Part shown: one piece after another, positions 7,219 through 13,618 of the stretch
How the letters are laid out: each line of letters opens with the position of its first letter
How positions within the stretch are numbered: the stretch's first letter is position 1
Virus record (IMG/VR): IMGVR_UViG_3300006928_000147
Span: 1 to 20,402 of that record
DNA length: 20,402 bases
DNA from: a virus
Strand: one strand, 5' to 3'
The notes under the pieces: model-generated
What the model saw: only the letters and a program-made list of their open reading frames with translations
What the model was told of the DNA's origin: nothing
Databases searched by the model: none
Made by a program: the position numbers and the translations under genes

Positions 7219-9291
7219 ATGAAAGACAATATCATTAATATAAATTTAGAAACTAGCACAAGCCCAATAGTACAAGAGGTTAGGGGTAAAGATTGGATAG
7301 AATATGGAACAGAAGATTGGAGAAACCTGTACCCTCAATTCCTTATAGACCTTTATTACTCAAGTTCAATATCTGCCGCAATTATTAATGCTACTTCTGA
7401 AATGATAGCAGGCGAAGACCTTATTATAGAAAATGAAGATGATAGAGACATGGAGGCTAGAGTTAGGCTTCAGAACTTTATGGATAGAGCTAATAGTAAT
7501 GAAAGCCTACATGAAGTCCTTAAAAAAGTAGCTTTTGACTTTAAACTTCAGGGGGCATTTGCACTTAATATTGTATGGTCAAAAGACAGAACACAAATCG
7601 CTGAAATCTATCATGTTGGGGTAGAGAAGATTAGATGTGCTAGACCTGATGAAATGGGAAGAACAACTGGTTATTATATATCAGCAGATTGGGCAAACAC
7701 TAGGCAAAATAAACCCCACTTCGTACCTGCCTTTAACACTAAAGATAGAACATCAGCAAATCAAATATTATATTCAGGTCTATACAGCCCTAATATGAAC
7801 AGCTATTTTACACCTGATTATGTTTCTTGTAATAATTGGGCATTAATCGATAGTCGTGTTTCTGAATTTCATTTAAACAATATCAGCAATGGGTTCGCAG
7901 GAAGTTTTATGATTAATTTTTCTAATGGCATACCTACTCAAGAAGAGAGATTTGAAATAGAAAGAAGTTTGACAGATAAATTTTGCTCGGAAACTAATTC
8001 AGGCAAATTTGTATTAACATTTTCCGATGATAGAAACAGAACACCTGAAATAACATCAATCGGTACAAGTGATTTGGATAAACAATATTTGGCTCTCCAA
8101 GAATTATTGACCCAGAACATACTTTCAGGGCATAGATGTACTTCACCTATGCTAATGGGTATAAAGTCGGACACAGGGCTTGGAAACAACGCTGACGAGC
8201 TTAATTCGGCTGCGAACTTCTATCTTAATACAGTGGTAAAACCATTCCAAGACCAATTAGTAAAAAGCCTAAGAAAAATATTCAAAGTAAATGATATGGA
8301 TATGCCTGTCAATTTTGTTCAGATTAAGCCAATTACTACAAGGTTTACAAACCAAGATTTAATGGCTGTAATGACACAAGACGAAATTAGAGAAGAACTT
8401 GGTTTACCACCTTTAGATGAAGATGTTGAAGTTAGAGAGGATATTGATTTGGCTAAAGTAGGAACAATGATTACAGATGGAGTAGAACTACCTTTATTTG
8501 AAACAAAAGAAGAGGCAGAAGCAGAAGCAGAAAAACTAGGCTGCAAAGGTTCACACGAACATAAACAAGATGGAAAAACTTATTATATGCCTTGCAAAAA
8601 CCATGAGCAAATAACTAAGTTGAATAAATGTAATTGTAATATAGAGTTGTCTGAAGCTACAAATTTACAAAAATGGATTGAAGAGTTTGGTGAAGATACA
8701 GCAGAAGAGTGGGAGTTAGTTGAAGAAGAAGTAGTTGATGGAGAACACATGGACTTTGACTTTGAACAAGAATTAAATAAAGTAACTAATGAAAAGATAG
8801 AACTAGCTTCTACCCCAACAGCTAGACCTAATGCACGAAGTAGTCAAGATGGGGTAAATAAATCTTTTAACAATTATTACAAGGTTAGGTATGTTTACGC
8901 AACAGATAATTTTTTAGTAAATAAATCAGGTACAAGTAGAGAGTTTTGCGAATTAATGGTCGGTGCGAATAAAGTTTATAGAAAAGAGGATATAGTGAGA
9001 GCAAATAGTCAGGACGTAAATCCAGGTTTTGGGCACCCTGAATACGCTTATTTAGATGGAGAGCTAGGAACATACAATTTGTTTCTTTTTAAGGGCGGAC
9101 CTCAATGTCGCCATTTTTGGTTGCGTAGAATCTACAAAACATCTTTAAGAAATGCGAAGCAGCCTATTGTAGACGCTGAAGTTATTGGTTATACAAAAGC
9201 AGTTAGTGAAGGTTTTACTGCAGAAAGAAATGATAAATTGGTAGCAATACCACCACAAAGAATGGTAGATAATGGGTATTACCCTGAATAA
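7219..9291 (+). CDS. Portal protein with C-terminal extension
   Basis: At 690 residues this is longer than a usual portal (about 400-550). Residues about 20-405 look like a PBSX/SPP1-type portal core: GTEDWRNLYPQFLIDLYYSS, FKLQGAFALNIVW, then FVLTFSD near 264-270, a TSPMLMG(I) segment (308-315) and an EIREELGLPPLD helix (389-400) typical of portal ends. The portal is the dodecameric ring through which DNA enters and leaves the capsid. A Cys/His segment follows (GCKGSHEHKQDGKTYYMPC, 441-459), then an acidic linker, then a separate domain at about 555-640 with SREFCELMVGANKVYRKEDI and GGPQCRHFW. The extension could be a head-morphogenesis module; its function is not known to me. It lies downstream of the capsid gene, not next to terminase. 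Confidence 0.78.
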   Translation: MKDNIININLETSTSPIVQEVRGKDWIEYGTEDWRNLYPQFLIDLYYSSSISAAIINATSEMIAGEDLIIENEDDRDMEARVRLQNFMDRANSNESLHEVLKKVAFDFKLQGAFALNIVWSKDRTQIAEIYHVGVEKIRCARPDEMGRTTGYYISADWANTRQNKPHFVPAFNTKDRTSANQILYSGLYSPNMNSYFTPDYVSCNNWALIDSRVSEFHLNNISNGFAGSFMINFSNGIPTQEERFEIERSLTDKFCSETNSGKFVLTFSDDRNRTPEITSIGTSDLDKQYLALQELLTQNILSGHRCTSPMLMGIKSDTGLGNNADELNSAANFYLNTVVKPFQDQLVKSLRKIFKVNDMDMPVNFVQIKPITTRFTNQDLMAVMTQDEIREELGLPPLDEDVEVREDIDLAKVGTMITDGVELPLFETKEEAEAEAEKLGCKGSHEHKQDGKTYYMPCKNHEQITKLNKCNCNIELSEATNLQKWIEEFGEDTAEEWELVEEEVVDGEHMDFDFEQELNKVTNEKIELASTPTARPNARSSQDGVNKSFNNYYKVRYVYATDNFLVNKSGTSREFCELMVGANKVYRKEDIVRANSQDVNPGFGHPEYAYLDGELGTYNLFLFKGGPQCRHFWLRRIYKTSLRNAKQPIVDAEVIGYTKAVSEGFTAERNDKLVAIPPQRMVDNGYYPE

Positions 9292-9301
9292 ATAAAAAAT
9301 T

Positions 9302-9865
9302 ATGGCATACGTACTTTTTATATCAGAAGCGAAGCTCAAAGATAGCACCGCACTAAACTTAAATGTTGATACAAACCTCTTATTGCCATATATCAGGCAA
9401 TCACAAAAGCTCTACGTTGAAACTAAATTAGGAACAGATTTGACACAAGCACTAAAAGATAAGATAATTGCAGGAAACTTAACAGGAGCATACAAAACTT
9501 TAGTAGACGATTACATAGGAGATATGCTGCCTAATTGGGCATTTTATCACGCTATCCCATTCCTTAGATTTAAGATAGAAAATGGCAATATATATTCTAA
9601 GACATCAGAAACAGGTACAGCACTTTCTACAGAAGAAGCACAACACCTTAGAGAAGAAGTGCGTAATACAGCAGAATATTATACTGAAAGAATGATTAAG
9701 TATGTTACAAATAATACAAGCTCATTTCCTGAATACAGTACCAATAGTGGTGCAGACGTTAATCCTGACCAGAATGCGTACTATGCAGGGATGAACCTTG
9801 AAAGACCTAGCAGGCAAGGAACGAAACTTACATTAAGGAATTTTTTAACACCTGACTTGACATAA
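9302..9865 (+). CDS. Putative head-tail connector protein
   Basis: The 187-residue, mostly helical protein directly follows the portal gene, where gp6-like adaptors commonly lie. The N-terminal part (LLPYIRQSQKLYVETKLGTDL) and the central DDYIGDMLPNWAFYHAIPFL helices resemble the all-helical connector proteins annotated in Bacteroidetes phages (DUF6712-like, from memory). Such proteins form a ring beneath the portal that joins the tail. The C-terminus ends in LTLRNFLTPDLT. Its stop overlaps the start of the next small ORF (TAATG). Function is inferred from position and helical pattern. Confidence 0.6.
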   Translation: MAYVLFISEAKLKDSTALNLNVDTNLLLPYIRQSQKLYVETKLGTDLTQALKDKIIAGNLTGAYKTLVDDYIGDMLPNWAFYHAIPFLRFKIENGNIYSKTSETGTALSTEEAQHLREEVRNTAEYYTERMIKYVTNNTSSFPEYSTNSGADVNPDQNAYYAGMNLERPSRQGTKLTLRNFLTPDLT

Positions 9866-9987
9866 TGAAGAAACACTACAAACCAAAAAATATAAACATA
9901 ACAAAGCTAAAATCCTACTTGGAAATTAAGCATAACAAAATTAAAAATGACAGACCTAAAAGACACACTACAAGTAGGGCTAGCTAA
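9865..9987 (+). CDS. Tiny basic protein, hypothetical
   Basis: An ORF of 40 codons, beginning MKKHYKPKNINITKLKSYLE, whose ATG overlaps the upstream stop codon as TAATG, a classic coupled-translation arrangement. The product is strongly basic with no hydrophobic stretch. It overlaps the following holin candidate by 41 bases. It could be a real small protein or a translational bridge that delivers ribosomes to the holin start. Support is the coupling and codon pattern only. Confidence 0.35.
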   Translation: MKKHYKPKNINITKLKSYLEIKHNKIKNDRPKRHTTSRAS

Positions 9988-10111
9988 TGGTTCAGCAATA
10001 GGATTTAGCATAACAGATTGTAATGAAATATTGACATTTGTTTCGCTGATATTAGCAATAGGATTTACAGTTTATAAATTTGTAATATATGAAAAAGAAA
10101 AAACTAAATAG
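9947..10111 (+). CDS. Putative small holin, one membrane segment
   Basis: The 54-residue product (MTDLKDTLQVGLANGSAIGF at its start) has one strong hydrophobic segment at about residues 28-47 (EILTFVSLILAIGFTVYKFV) followed by a charged tail, EKEKTK. This is the size and topology of a class III-like holin or other small lysis membrane protein. It lies one gene ahead of an M15-type endolysin candidate, which supports a lysis role. It overlaps tiny ORFs at both ends (41 bases upstream, 23 bases downstream). The ATG at 9947 follows an A-rich leader. Other small membrane proteins cannot be excluded. Confidence 0.5.
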   Translation: MTDLKDTLQVGLANGSAIGFSITDCNEILTFVSLILAIGFTVYKFVIYEKEKTK

Positions 10112-10211
10112 TAAAAACCCTAAGTACAAAAAAGTTGAAGAACTTAAAGTGCGTAGAGAATTTGTACATGAAGTTAAGGGGGTTAAAGTTTACAAACTAT
10201 ACTACTTATAA
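10089..10211 (+). CDS. Tiny basic protein, hypothetical
   Basis: An ORF of 40 codons beginning MKKKKLNSKNPKYKKVEELK, lysine-rich, with no hydrophobic stretch. It starts inside the end of the holin candidate (23-base overlap) and runs 44 bases into the endolysin candidate. The similar size, charge and overlap style to 9865-9987 is notable. It may be a real protein or serve to couple translation of the endolysin. Confidence 0.35.
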   Translation: MKKKKLNSKNPKYKKVEELKVRREFVHEVKGVKVYKLYYL

Positions 10212-10578
10212 TTTGGACTTAAAATATTTTAAAGTATCAGAATTTGATAGCCCTGACGAAGCAGGTTCAGGCTCTAAAATGAATTATGCTTTTATAGAAA
10301 AATTAGATTACGCTAGAGGAAACGCAGGTATTCCTTTTAAAATTACATCTGCCTTCAGAACGAAAGCTAGAAACCAACTAGTAGGTGGGCGAGTAGGAAG
10401 CAGTCATCTTAAAGGGTTAGCAGTAGATATTGCTTTTAATGGCAGTAGAGATTGCTATTTAATAGTAGAAGCGTTATTATCAGTAGGCATTAATCGTATA
10501 GGAATATCTAAGAAAGGGCGTTTTATACATTGTGATGTTGATAAGTCAAAAGACCCTGACGTTATATGGTTATACTGA
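10168..10578 (+). CDS. Endolysin, peptidase M15 (DD-carboxypeptidase-like)
   Basis: With the ATG at 10168 the product is 136 residues, the usual size of a single-domain Peptidase_M15_3 enzyme, a zinc peptidase that cuts D-Ala-containing peptide bridges of peptidoglycan. The signature SSHLKGLAVDI supplies His80 and Asp87, and RFIHCDVD supplies His121 as the third zinc ligand. The leading FKVSEFDSPDEAGSG and ITSAFRTKARN motifs are also typical. No signal peptide or membrane segment is present, so it would need a holin to reach the wall. An upstream in-frame TTG at 10135 would add 11 residues that lie outside the domain, so the ATG is preferred. Membrane-protein genes lie on both sides. Confidence 0.85.
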   Translation: MKLRGLKFTNYTTYNLDLKYFKVSEFDSPDEAGSGSKMNYAFIEKLDYARGNAGIPFKITSAFRTKARNQLVGGRVGSSHLKGLAVDIAFNGSRDCYLIVEALLSVGINRIGISKKGRFIHCDVDKSKDPDVIWLY

Positions 10579-10613
10579 AACAATAAATTTGAATATTAAT
10601 TAAAAACAAAAAA

Positions 10614-10802
10614 ATGAAAAATTACATTATTACACAATTACTTTCTTCAAAGAAGGTATGGTTAGGAATTTCTTCAATAGTTATTCCTATGATTGCTAAT
10701 TACTTAGGTGTTGATGAAGATTCTGTATCTAAGATATGGTGGTCTTTATTAGCTATGTTAATTGGTCAATCAGCAGCAGATTTTGGAAAATCAGCAAAAT
10801 AA
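10614..10802 (+). CDS. Putative holin-like membrane protein
   Basis: The 62-residue product has two moderately hydrophobic segments, about 15-31 (VWLGISSIVIPMIANYL) and 41-53 (IWWSLLAMLIGQS), separated by a short acidic turn (GVDEDS), and ends in AADFGKSAK. The IGQ-x3-ADFGK ending is one I associate with small membrane proteins next to phage endolysins. It lies 35 bases after the M15 endolysin gene, and its end overlaps the possible start of the phosphoesterase gene. Two membrane segments suggest a class II holin. Which of the membrane genes here is the true holin cannot be decided from sequence. Confidence 0.55.
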   Translation: MKNYIITQLLSSKKVWLGISSIVIPMIANYLGVDEDSVSKIWWSLLAMLIGQSAADFGKSAK

Positions 10803-11511
10803 TAGATTTAGACTAAAGCCACACGAAATAGTGGCTCTTAAAAAAATGCGAGAAACCGACACTAGAAACGTTCTAGTTGTTGGTGACTTGCATGAACCCT
10901 TTTGTAAAAAAGGATATTTGGAATTTTGCCAAGAACAATACGAAACTTGGAATTGTACAGACGTTGTATTTATTGGTGATATTATAGACAATCATTATAC
11001 AAGTTTTCACGAAATAGATATTGAAGCAGAATATACAGGAAAAGAAGAGTTAGAGTTTGCTATAAGTAAGATAGCTAAATGGTATAGAGCTTTTCCTGAA
11101 GCTAGCGTTATTATTGGAAATCATGACAGAATGATAATGCGTAAGGCACAAACATCTCTTATTCCTTCTAAGTGGATAAAATCATACAAAGAAGTATTAG
11201 AAGTACCTAATTGGCAATTTCTTGATAGATTAGTAATTGATGGGGTACAATACATTCATGGTGAAGCAGGTACTGCTCGTACTAAATGTCGTGCAGATAT
11301 GATGAATACAGTACAAGGTCATTTACATACACAATGCTATATAGAACATTATGTAGGGCAGAACTTTAGAATATGGGGTGTTCAAGTTGGTTGTGGTATA
11401 GACCACGACAGTTACGCTATGTCTTATGCTAAACGTGGTAAGAAACCTGCTATAGCCTGTGCAGTAGTTTTAGGTGGTAAAACCCCTGTAAACCTTTTAA
11501 TGCCCTTATAA
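10762..11511 (+). CDS. Calcineurin-like metallophosphoesterase
   Basis: All metal-binding motifs of the calcineurin-like phosphoesterase fold are present. In the 249-residue numbering these are GDLHEP (D42, H44), GDIIDNH (D73), GNHD (N120, H121), YIHGE (H166) and GHLHT (H187, H189). Such enzymes hydrolyse phosphomono- or diesters; the substrate here is unknown, with nucleic acid or a nucleotide plausible. The start is uncertain. The coordinates given use a TTG inside the preceding holin-like gene, which keeps NRFRLKPHEIVALKK, a segment I think belongs to the family. The first in-frame ATG (10846) gives 221 residues that still contain every motif. The stop overlaps the next ATG (TAATG). The frame is +1 relative to the holin-like gene. 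Confidence 0.8.
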   Translation: MVNQQQILENQQNNRFRLKPHEIVALKKMRETDTRNVLVVGDLHEPFCKKGYLEFCQEQYETWNCTDVVFIGDIIDNHYTSFHEIDIEAEYTGKEELEFAISKIAKWYRAFPEASVIIGNHDRMIMRKAQTSLIPSKWIKSYKEVLEVPNWQFLDRLVIDGVQYIHGEAGTARTKCRADMMNTVQGHLHTQCYIEHYVGQNFRIWGVQVGCGIDHDSYAMSYAKRGKKPAIACAVVLGGKTPVNLLMPL

Positions 11512-11588
11512 TGAAGCTGAAACCTTCTACACAACTTACCTTATTTTACTTTCTACTTATTATAATAGTTTTACTCATTACTCTTTAA
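11511..11588 (+). CDS. 25-residue membrane peptide
   Basis: A 25-codon ORF starts within the stop codon of the phosphoesterase gene (TAATG). The peptide begins MKLKPSTQLTLFYFLLIIIV and continues LLITL. It has a short positively charged N-terminus followed by a single uninterrupted hydrophobic helix of about 17 residues. This is the pattern of a minimal one-helix membrane peptide. Being next to a lysis cassette, it could be a lysis accessory or just a small inner-membrane peptide. The coupling and composition support it, but chance cannot be excluded at this length. Confidence 0.4.
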   Translation: MKLKPSTQLTLFYFLLIIIVLLITL

Positions 11589-11603
11589 TTAACATAGTAT
11601 TTG

Positions 11604-11643
11604 TTAACAACTTTGTAAATAATTCTGTTAAAAAGGTTGTTAA
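11604..11643. promoter_or_regulatory. Inverted repeat over the promoter, possible operator
   Basis: TTAACAAC at 11604-11611 and GTTGTTAA at 11636-11643 are perfect reverse complements, 24 bases apart. The right arm covers the promoter -33 box (TTG, 11637-11639). The left arm is part of a local palindrome, TTGTTAACAA (11601-11610). This suits a repressor or activator binding as a dimer or forming a loop. No regulator gene in the window can be assigned to it. Confidence 0.4.
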
Positions 11644-11666
11644 TTCAAATATTTGTTATATGTTTG
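11637..11666 (+). promoter_or_regulatory. Bacteroidetes-type promoter (TTG / TAnnTTTG)
   Basis: TTG at 11637-11639 and TATGTTTG at 11659-11666 are separated by 19 bases, matching the known Bacteroidetes primary-sigma promoter (-33 TTG, -7 TAnnTTTG). A start site near 11672 would give a short A-rich leader before the ATG at 11691. It faces the early and replication genes and lies in the longest noncoding stretch of the window. Confidence 0.75.
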
Positions 11667-11690
11667 TACCATAACTAAAAACAAAGAAAA

Positions 11691-11945
11691 ATGAAAACAA
11701 ACTACACAATGAAAGAAGCCATTAACAAAGAAGAAGCTATTGTATCTATATTAGATGTAATAGAAGAAAATCCACTTTGGCTAAACAAAATTACTGATAG
11801 CTTATTTATATTAGTTAAAAGTATTGAGCCTGAACACAAAAGGTTCTTATTAGAAAAGTCACTTGACGAACAAGTAATTGATTTATTTGTTAAACTTAAA
11901 AAAGAATACTATAACTTTAAAGACGTTACACAATGGAATTACTAA
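11691..11945 (+). CDS. Hypothetical helical protein, early region
   Basis: The 84-residue, mostly helical acidic product (MKTNYTMKEAINKEEAIVSI) is the first gene after the Bacteroidetes-type promoter and so probably the first made by the host polymerase from this unit. It has an amphipathic helical pattern (LDVIEENPLWLNKITDSLFI) and no cysteine, membrane or DNA-binding motif that I recognise. First genes of early operons are often host-takeover or defence-countering proteins, but nothing in the sequence shows that here. It overlaps the next gene by 13 bases. Confidence 0.6.
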   Translation: MKTNYTMKEAINKEEAIVSILDVIEENPLWLNKITDSLFILVKSIEPEHKRFLLEKSLDEQVIDLFVKLKKEYYNFKDVTQWNY

Positions 11946-12268
11946 TTTGCGAAGATTACCATTTTTATCCTAATGGTCTGTATCAAACAACCAATACTAA
12001 GCACTCGTATTTAAACACAAACGTTCAAGATTTACAAGAAATATCAGAAGCTATCAGAATATTTGGAACTGAAGAACAAATACATCAAGCATTAGAAGAA
12101 TACATAGATAAAACAGGGTTAATGCTAGATGAGTGTTATAAGTTTGAGCCTGAGCCTAAAAATTCTAGGTGGTACAATGAAGAGGATAATAAGCAAATAA
12201 AAAATAGATTAAAAGAATATGAAGAAATGTATAATAAAAAAGAAGCATTAATCATAAACTTAATTTAA
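11933..12268 (+). CDS. Hypothetical acidic protein
   Basis: The 111-residue product begins MELLICEDYHFYPNGLYQTT, is rich in Glu, Tyr and Asn, and ends with a charged helix (EEDNKQIKNRLKEYEEMYNK). No conserved motif is recognised. It starts within the end of the preceding gene and is followed four bases later by a small coiled-coil gene, so it belongs to the same early-type operon. Codon usage matches its neighbours. Confidence 0.55.
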   Translation: MELLICEDYHFYPNGLYQTTNTKHSYLNTNVQDLQEISEAIRIFGTEEQIHQALEEYIDKTGLMLDECYKFEPEPKNSRWYNEEDNKQIKNRLKEYEEMYNKKEALIINLI

Positions 12269-12272
12269 AAAC

Positions 12273-12437
12273 ATGGAAACAACATTAGAATTAGAATTAA
12301 AAAGGGCTTTACAAGACGTAGAAAGATTACGTAATAATAATTTAGAATTAAAACTAAAAGTAATAGAGCTTTTAAAAGTTATAAGAAATGTAAGAGAAAC
12401 TTTAGAGAAAACAAAAAACAATATTAATGGAATATAA
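12273..12437 (+). CDS. Small coiled-coil protein, hypothetical
   Basis: The 54-residue product is a single predicted coiled coil: METTLELELKRALQDVERLR at the start, then a Leu/Val heptad pattern to the end. It lies four bases after the previous stop, and its end overlaps the next start by 11 bases, a spacing consistent with a real gene in the operon. It could act as a small oligomeric adaptor or inhibitor, but there is no direct evidence of function. Confidence 0.5.
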   Translation: METTLELELKRALQDVERLRNNNLELKLKVIELLKVIRNVRETLEKTKNNINGI

Positions 12438-12633
12438 AAACGAAATACACAAAAACATGCACAATATTAATACGTTTCACTCCTACAGAAATGAAGTGTG
12501 CCTAAGGGGTACAGATGAAGAAGGTAACGATTTAACAATATGGTTTGATAGCTACGATTTTTTAAAGTGGGTAGATGGAGAAAAACTAGAATATATAAAA
12601 GAAAACCTAATTAAACACATACAAACGAAATGA
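12427..12633 (+). CDS. Hypothetical protein
   Basis: The 68-residue product begins MEYKNEIHKNMHNINTFHSY and contains VCLRGTDEEGNDLTIWFDSY, which looks like a small beta sheet followed by a helix (FLKWVDGEKLEYIKENLIKH). The next gene starts in its stop codon (ATGA), so the two are translationally coupled. No family is recognised. Confidence 0.55.
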   Translation: MEYKNEIHKNMHNINTFHSYRNEVCLRGTDEEGNDLTIWFDSYDFLKWVDGEKLEYIKENLIKHIQTK

Positions 12634-12896
12634 AAGTATATAATATGACAAGCTCAAGAGGTAACAAAATAGCAAATCAATTTGAAATATATGATAATAA
12701 AGGTAGATATTTTCAAAGTTACAATTCAATAATAGCCTTTATAAATAAAAAAGGGCAAGTATATTTAGATGAATATTACTGGGACTACTCACAAACGACA
12801 GGAAAATACAGGAATATGTTTTTAGGCGATTGGGGTATAGAAGAAACTAGAGAAAAAATTAAATCAGGTCAATATAAATTAAAGAATTTGAACTAA
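12630..12896 (+). CDS. Conserved phage protein of unknown function
   Basis: The 88-residue product contains YNMTSSRGNKIANQFEI, YFQSYNSIIAFI, YLDEYYWDYSQTTGKYRNMF and an ending IKSGQYKLKNLN. I associate this string of motifs with a small protein found in many unrelated phages (possibly the DUF8033 family; the number is from memory). Its function is unknown to me. The pattern suggests a compact alpha/beta domain. It overlaps the upstream gene as ATGA. Confidence 0.6.
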   Translation: MKVYNMTSSRGNKIANQFEIYDNKGRYFQSYNSIIAFINKKGQVYLDEYYWDYSQTTGKYRNMFLGDWGIEETREKIKSGQYKLKNLN

Positions 12897-12932
12897 ATTT
12901 ATTATTTTTAACAGAATTTTAAACAAAGAAAT

Positions 12933-13325
12933 ATGAAAACAGACAAACTAAAAGAAAAATATGTAAAGTATGAACTTACTAAAGATGATGTCTTCAAACA
13001 TCAGCACTACATTATTATCACTAGAAGTGGTATAGAGAAAATCCAAGCAATAGAAAATATCACTATATATTTTGAGGTGGTAAAATCAGAACCTAATTTC
13101 GCAGGGGTAAAAGCAACAGCTACAAAAGATGGTTGTACTATTGAAACATTTGGCTCAGCTTTAAAAGGTAATACATTTAAAGATGGTAATACTAATACTT
13201 GGTATGTTTTAGAGATGGCTGAGAAAAGAGCATTATCTAGGGCAGTATTAAAAATGACAGGCTTTTACGAACTAGGGGTATTTGGTGAAGATGAAGCAGA
13301 AGCATTTAAACAAAAACTAATATAG
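12933..13325 (+). CDS. Possible ssDNA-annealing (Rad52/ERF-like) protein
   Basis: The 130-residue protein has a beta-rich first half (HQHYIIITRSGIEKIQAIEN, ITIYFEVVKSE, FAGVKATATKDGCTIETFGSA) and a helical WYVLEMAEKRALSRAVLKMT segment followed by GFYELGVFGEDE. The A-EKRA-x-R-A helix after a small sheet is characteristic of a group of phage recombination-locus proteins that I loosely connect with Rad52/ERF-type single-strand annealing. It is short for a complete annealing protein, and the link is an inference. It lies shortly before an SSB-like gene and a NinG-type nuclease, consistent with replication or recombination. A structured terminator begins at its stop codon. Confidence 0.45.
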   Translation: MKTDKLKEKYVKYELTKDDVFKHQHYIIITRSGIEKIQAIENITIYFEVVKSEPNFAGVKATATKDGCTIETFGSALKGNTFKDGNTNTWYVLEMAEKRALSRAVLKMTGFYELGVFGEDEAEAFKQKLI

Positions 13326-13387
13326 GTTGGGGTGGCTTAACAAATTGGATAACACCTACGGTAAACTAGCGACCCCTTCCTTTTTTT
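13325..13387 (+). terminator. Structured terminator with a large loop
   Basis: GG (13325-13326), GGGGT (13329-13333) and GCT (13335-13337) pair with AGC (13368-13370), ACCCC (13372-13376) and CC (13379-13380). The stem is interrupted only by a TT/TT internal loop and a G-G mismatch, and is followed immediately by seven Ts (13381-13387). It encloses a 30-base loop that is unusually long for a simple terminator. The region is G/C-rich compared with its surroundings. It separates the early genes from the replication genes. Confidence 0.65.
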
Positions 13388-13409
13388 AATAATTAAATAA
13401 ATAAATAAA

Positions 13410-13616
13410 ATGTCAAAAAAGAAAACAAAAAAAACTGAAATAAACAAAGCAGTTGCTGAAGAATTAAGTGGTAGAATTGAAATGGATAGACAAGACCAAA
13501 AACAAGAATTAGAAAGCAGGTTACAAGAAATCTACGGAAGACCACATGCTATGACATCTGAAGAGCAGATACTAGTACAAGCACTAAAGGAAGAAATTAA
13601 TCAATTAAATAAATAA
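13410..13616 (+). CDS. Small charged protein, hypothetical
   Basis: The 68-residue product begins MSKKKTKKTEINKAVAEELS and is highly charged and helical, probably a coiled coil over most of its length (ELESRLQEIYGRP, then EEQILVQALKEEINQLNK). The lysine-rich N-terminus could contact nucleic acid. It is the first gene after the structured terminator and two bases ahead of the SSB-like gene, so it is presumably part of the replication operon. No family is recognised. Confidence 0.55.
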   Translation: MSKKKTKKTEINKAVAEELSGRIEMDRQDQKQELESRLQEIYGRPHAMTSEEQILVQALKEEINQLNK

Positions 13617-13618
13617 AT

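Noticed and set aside
7672-7680. Further exact TATTATATA inside the portal gene
   Set aside because: No CAAATAAA-like box at the 13-base distance and no gene start follows; used as a reminder that the second box alone is not specific.
12636-12647. GTATATAATATG, similar to motif copy D
   Set aside because: It is inside the first codons of the 12630 gene and lacks the upstream box at the right distance.
13325-13380. tRNA-like appearance (GGCTTA...TTGGATAA resembles a D arm)
   Set aside because: There is no T arm, no proper anticodon stem and the length is too short; the extended stem plus T run fits a terminator better.
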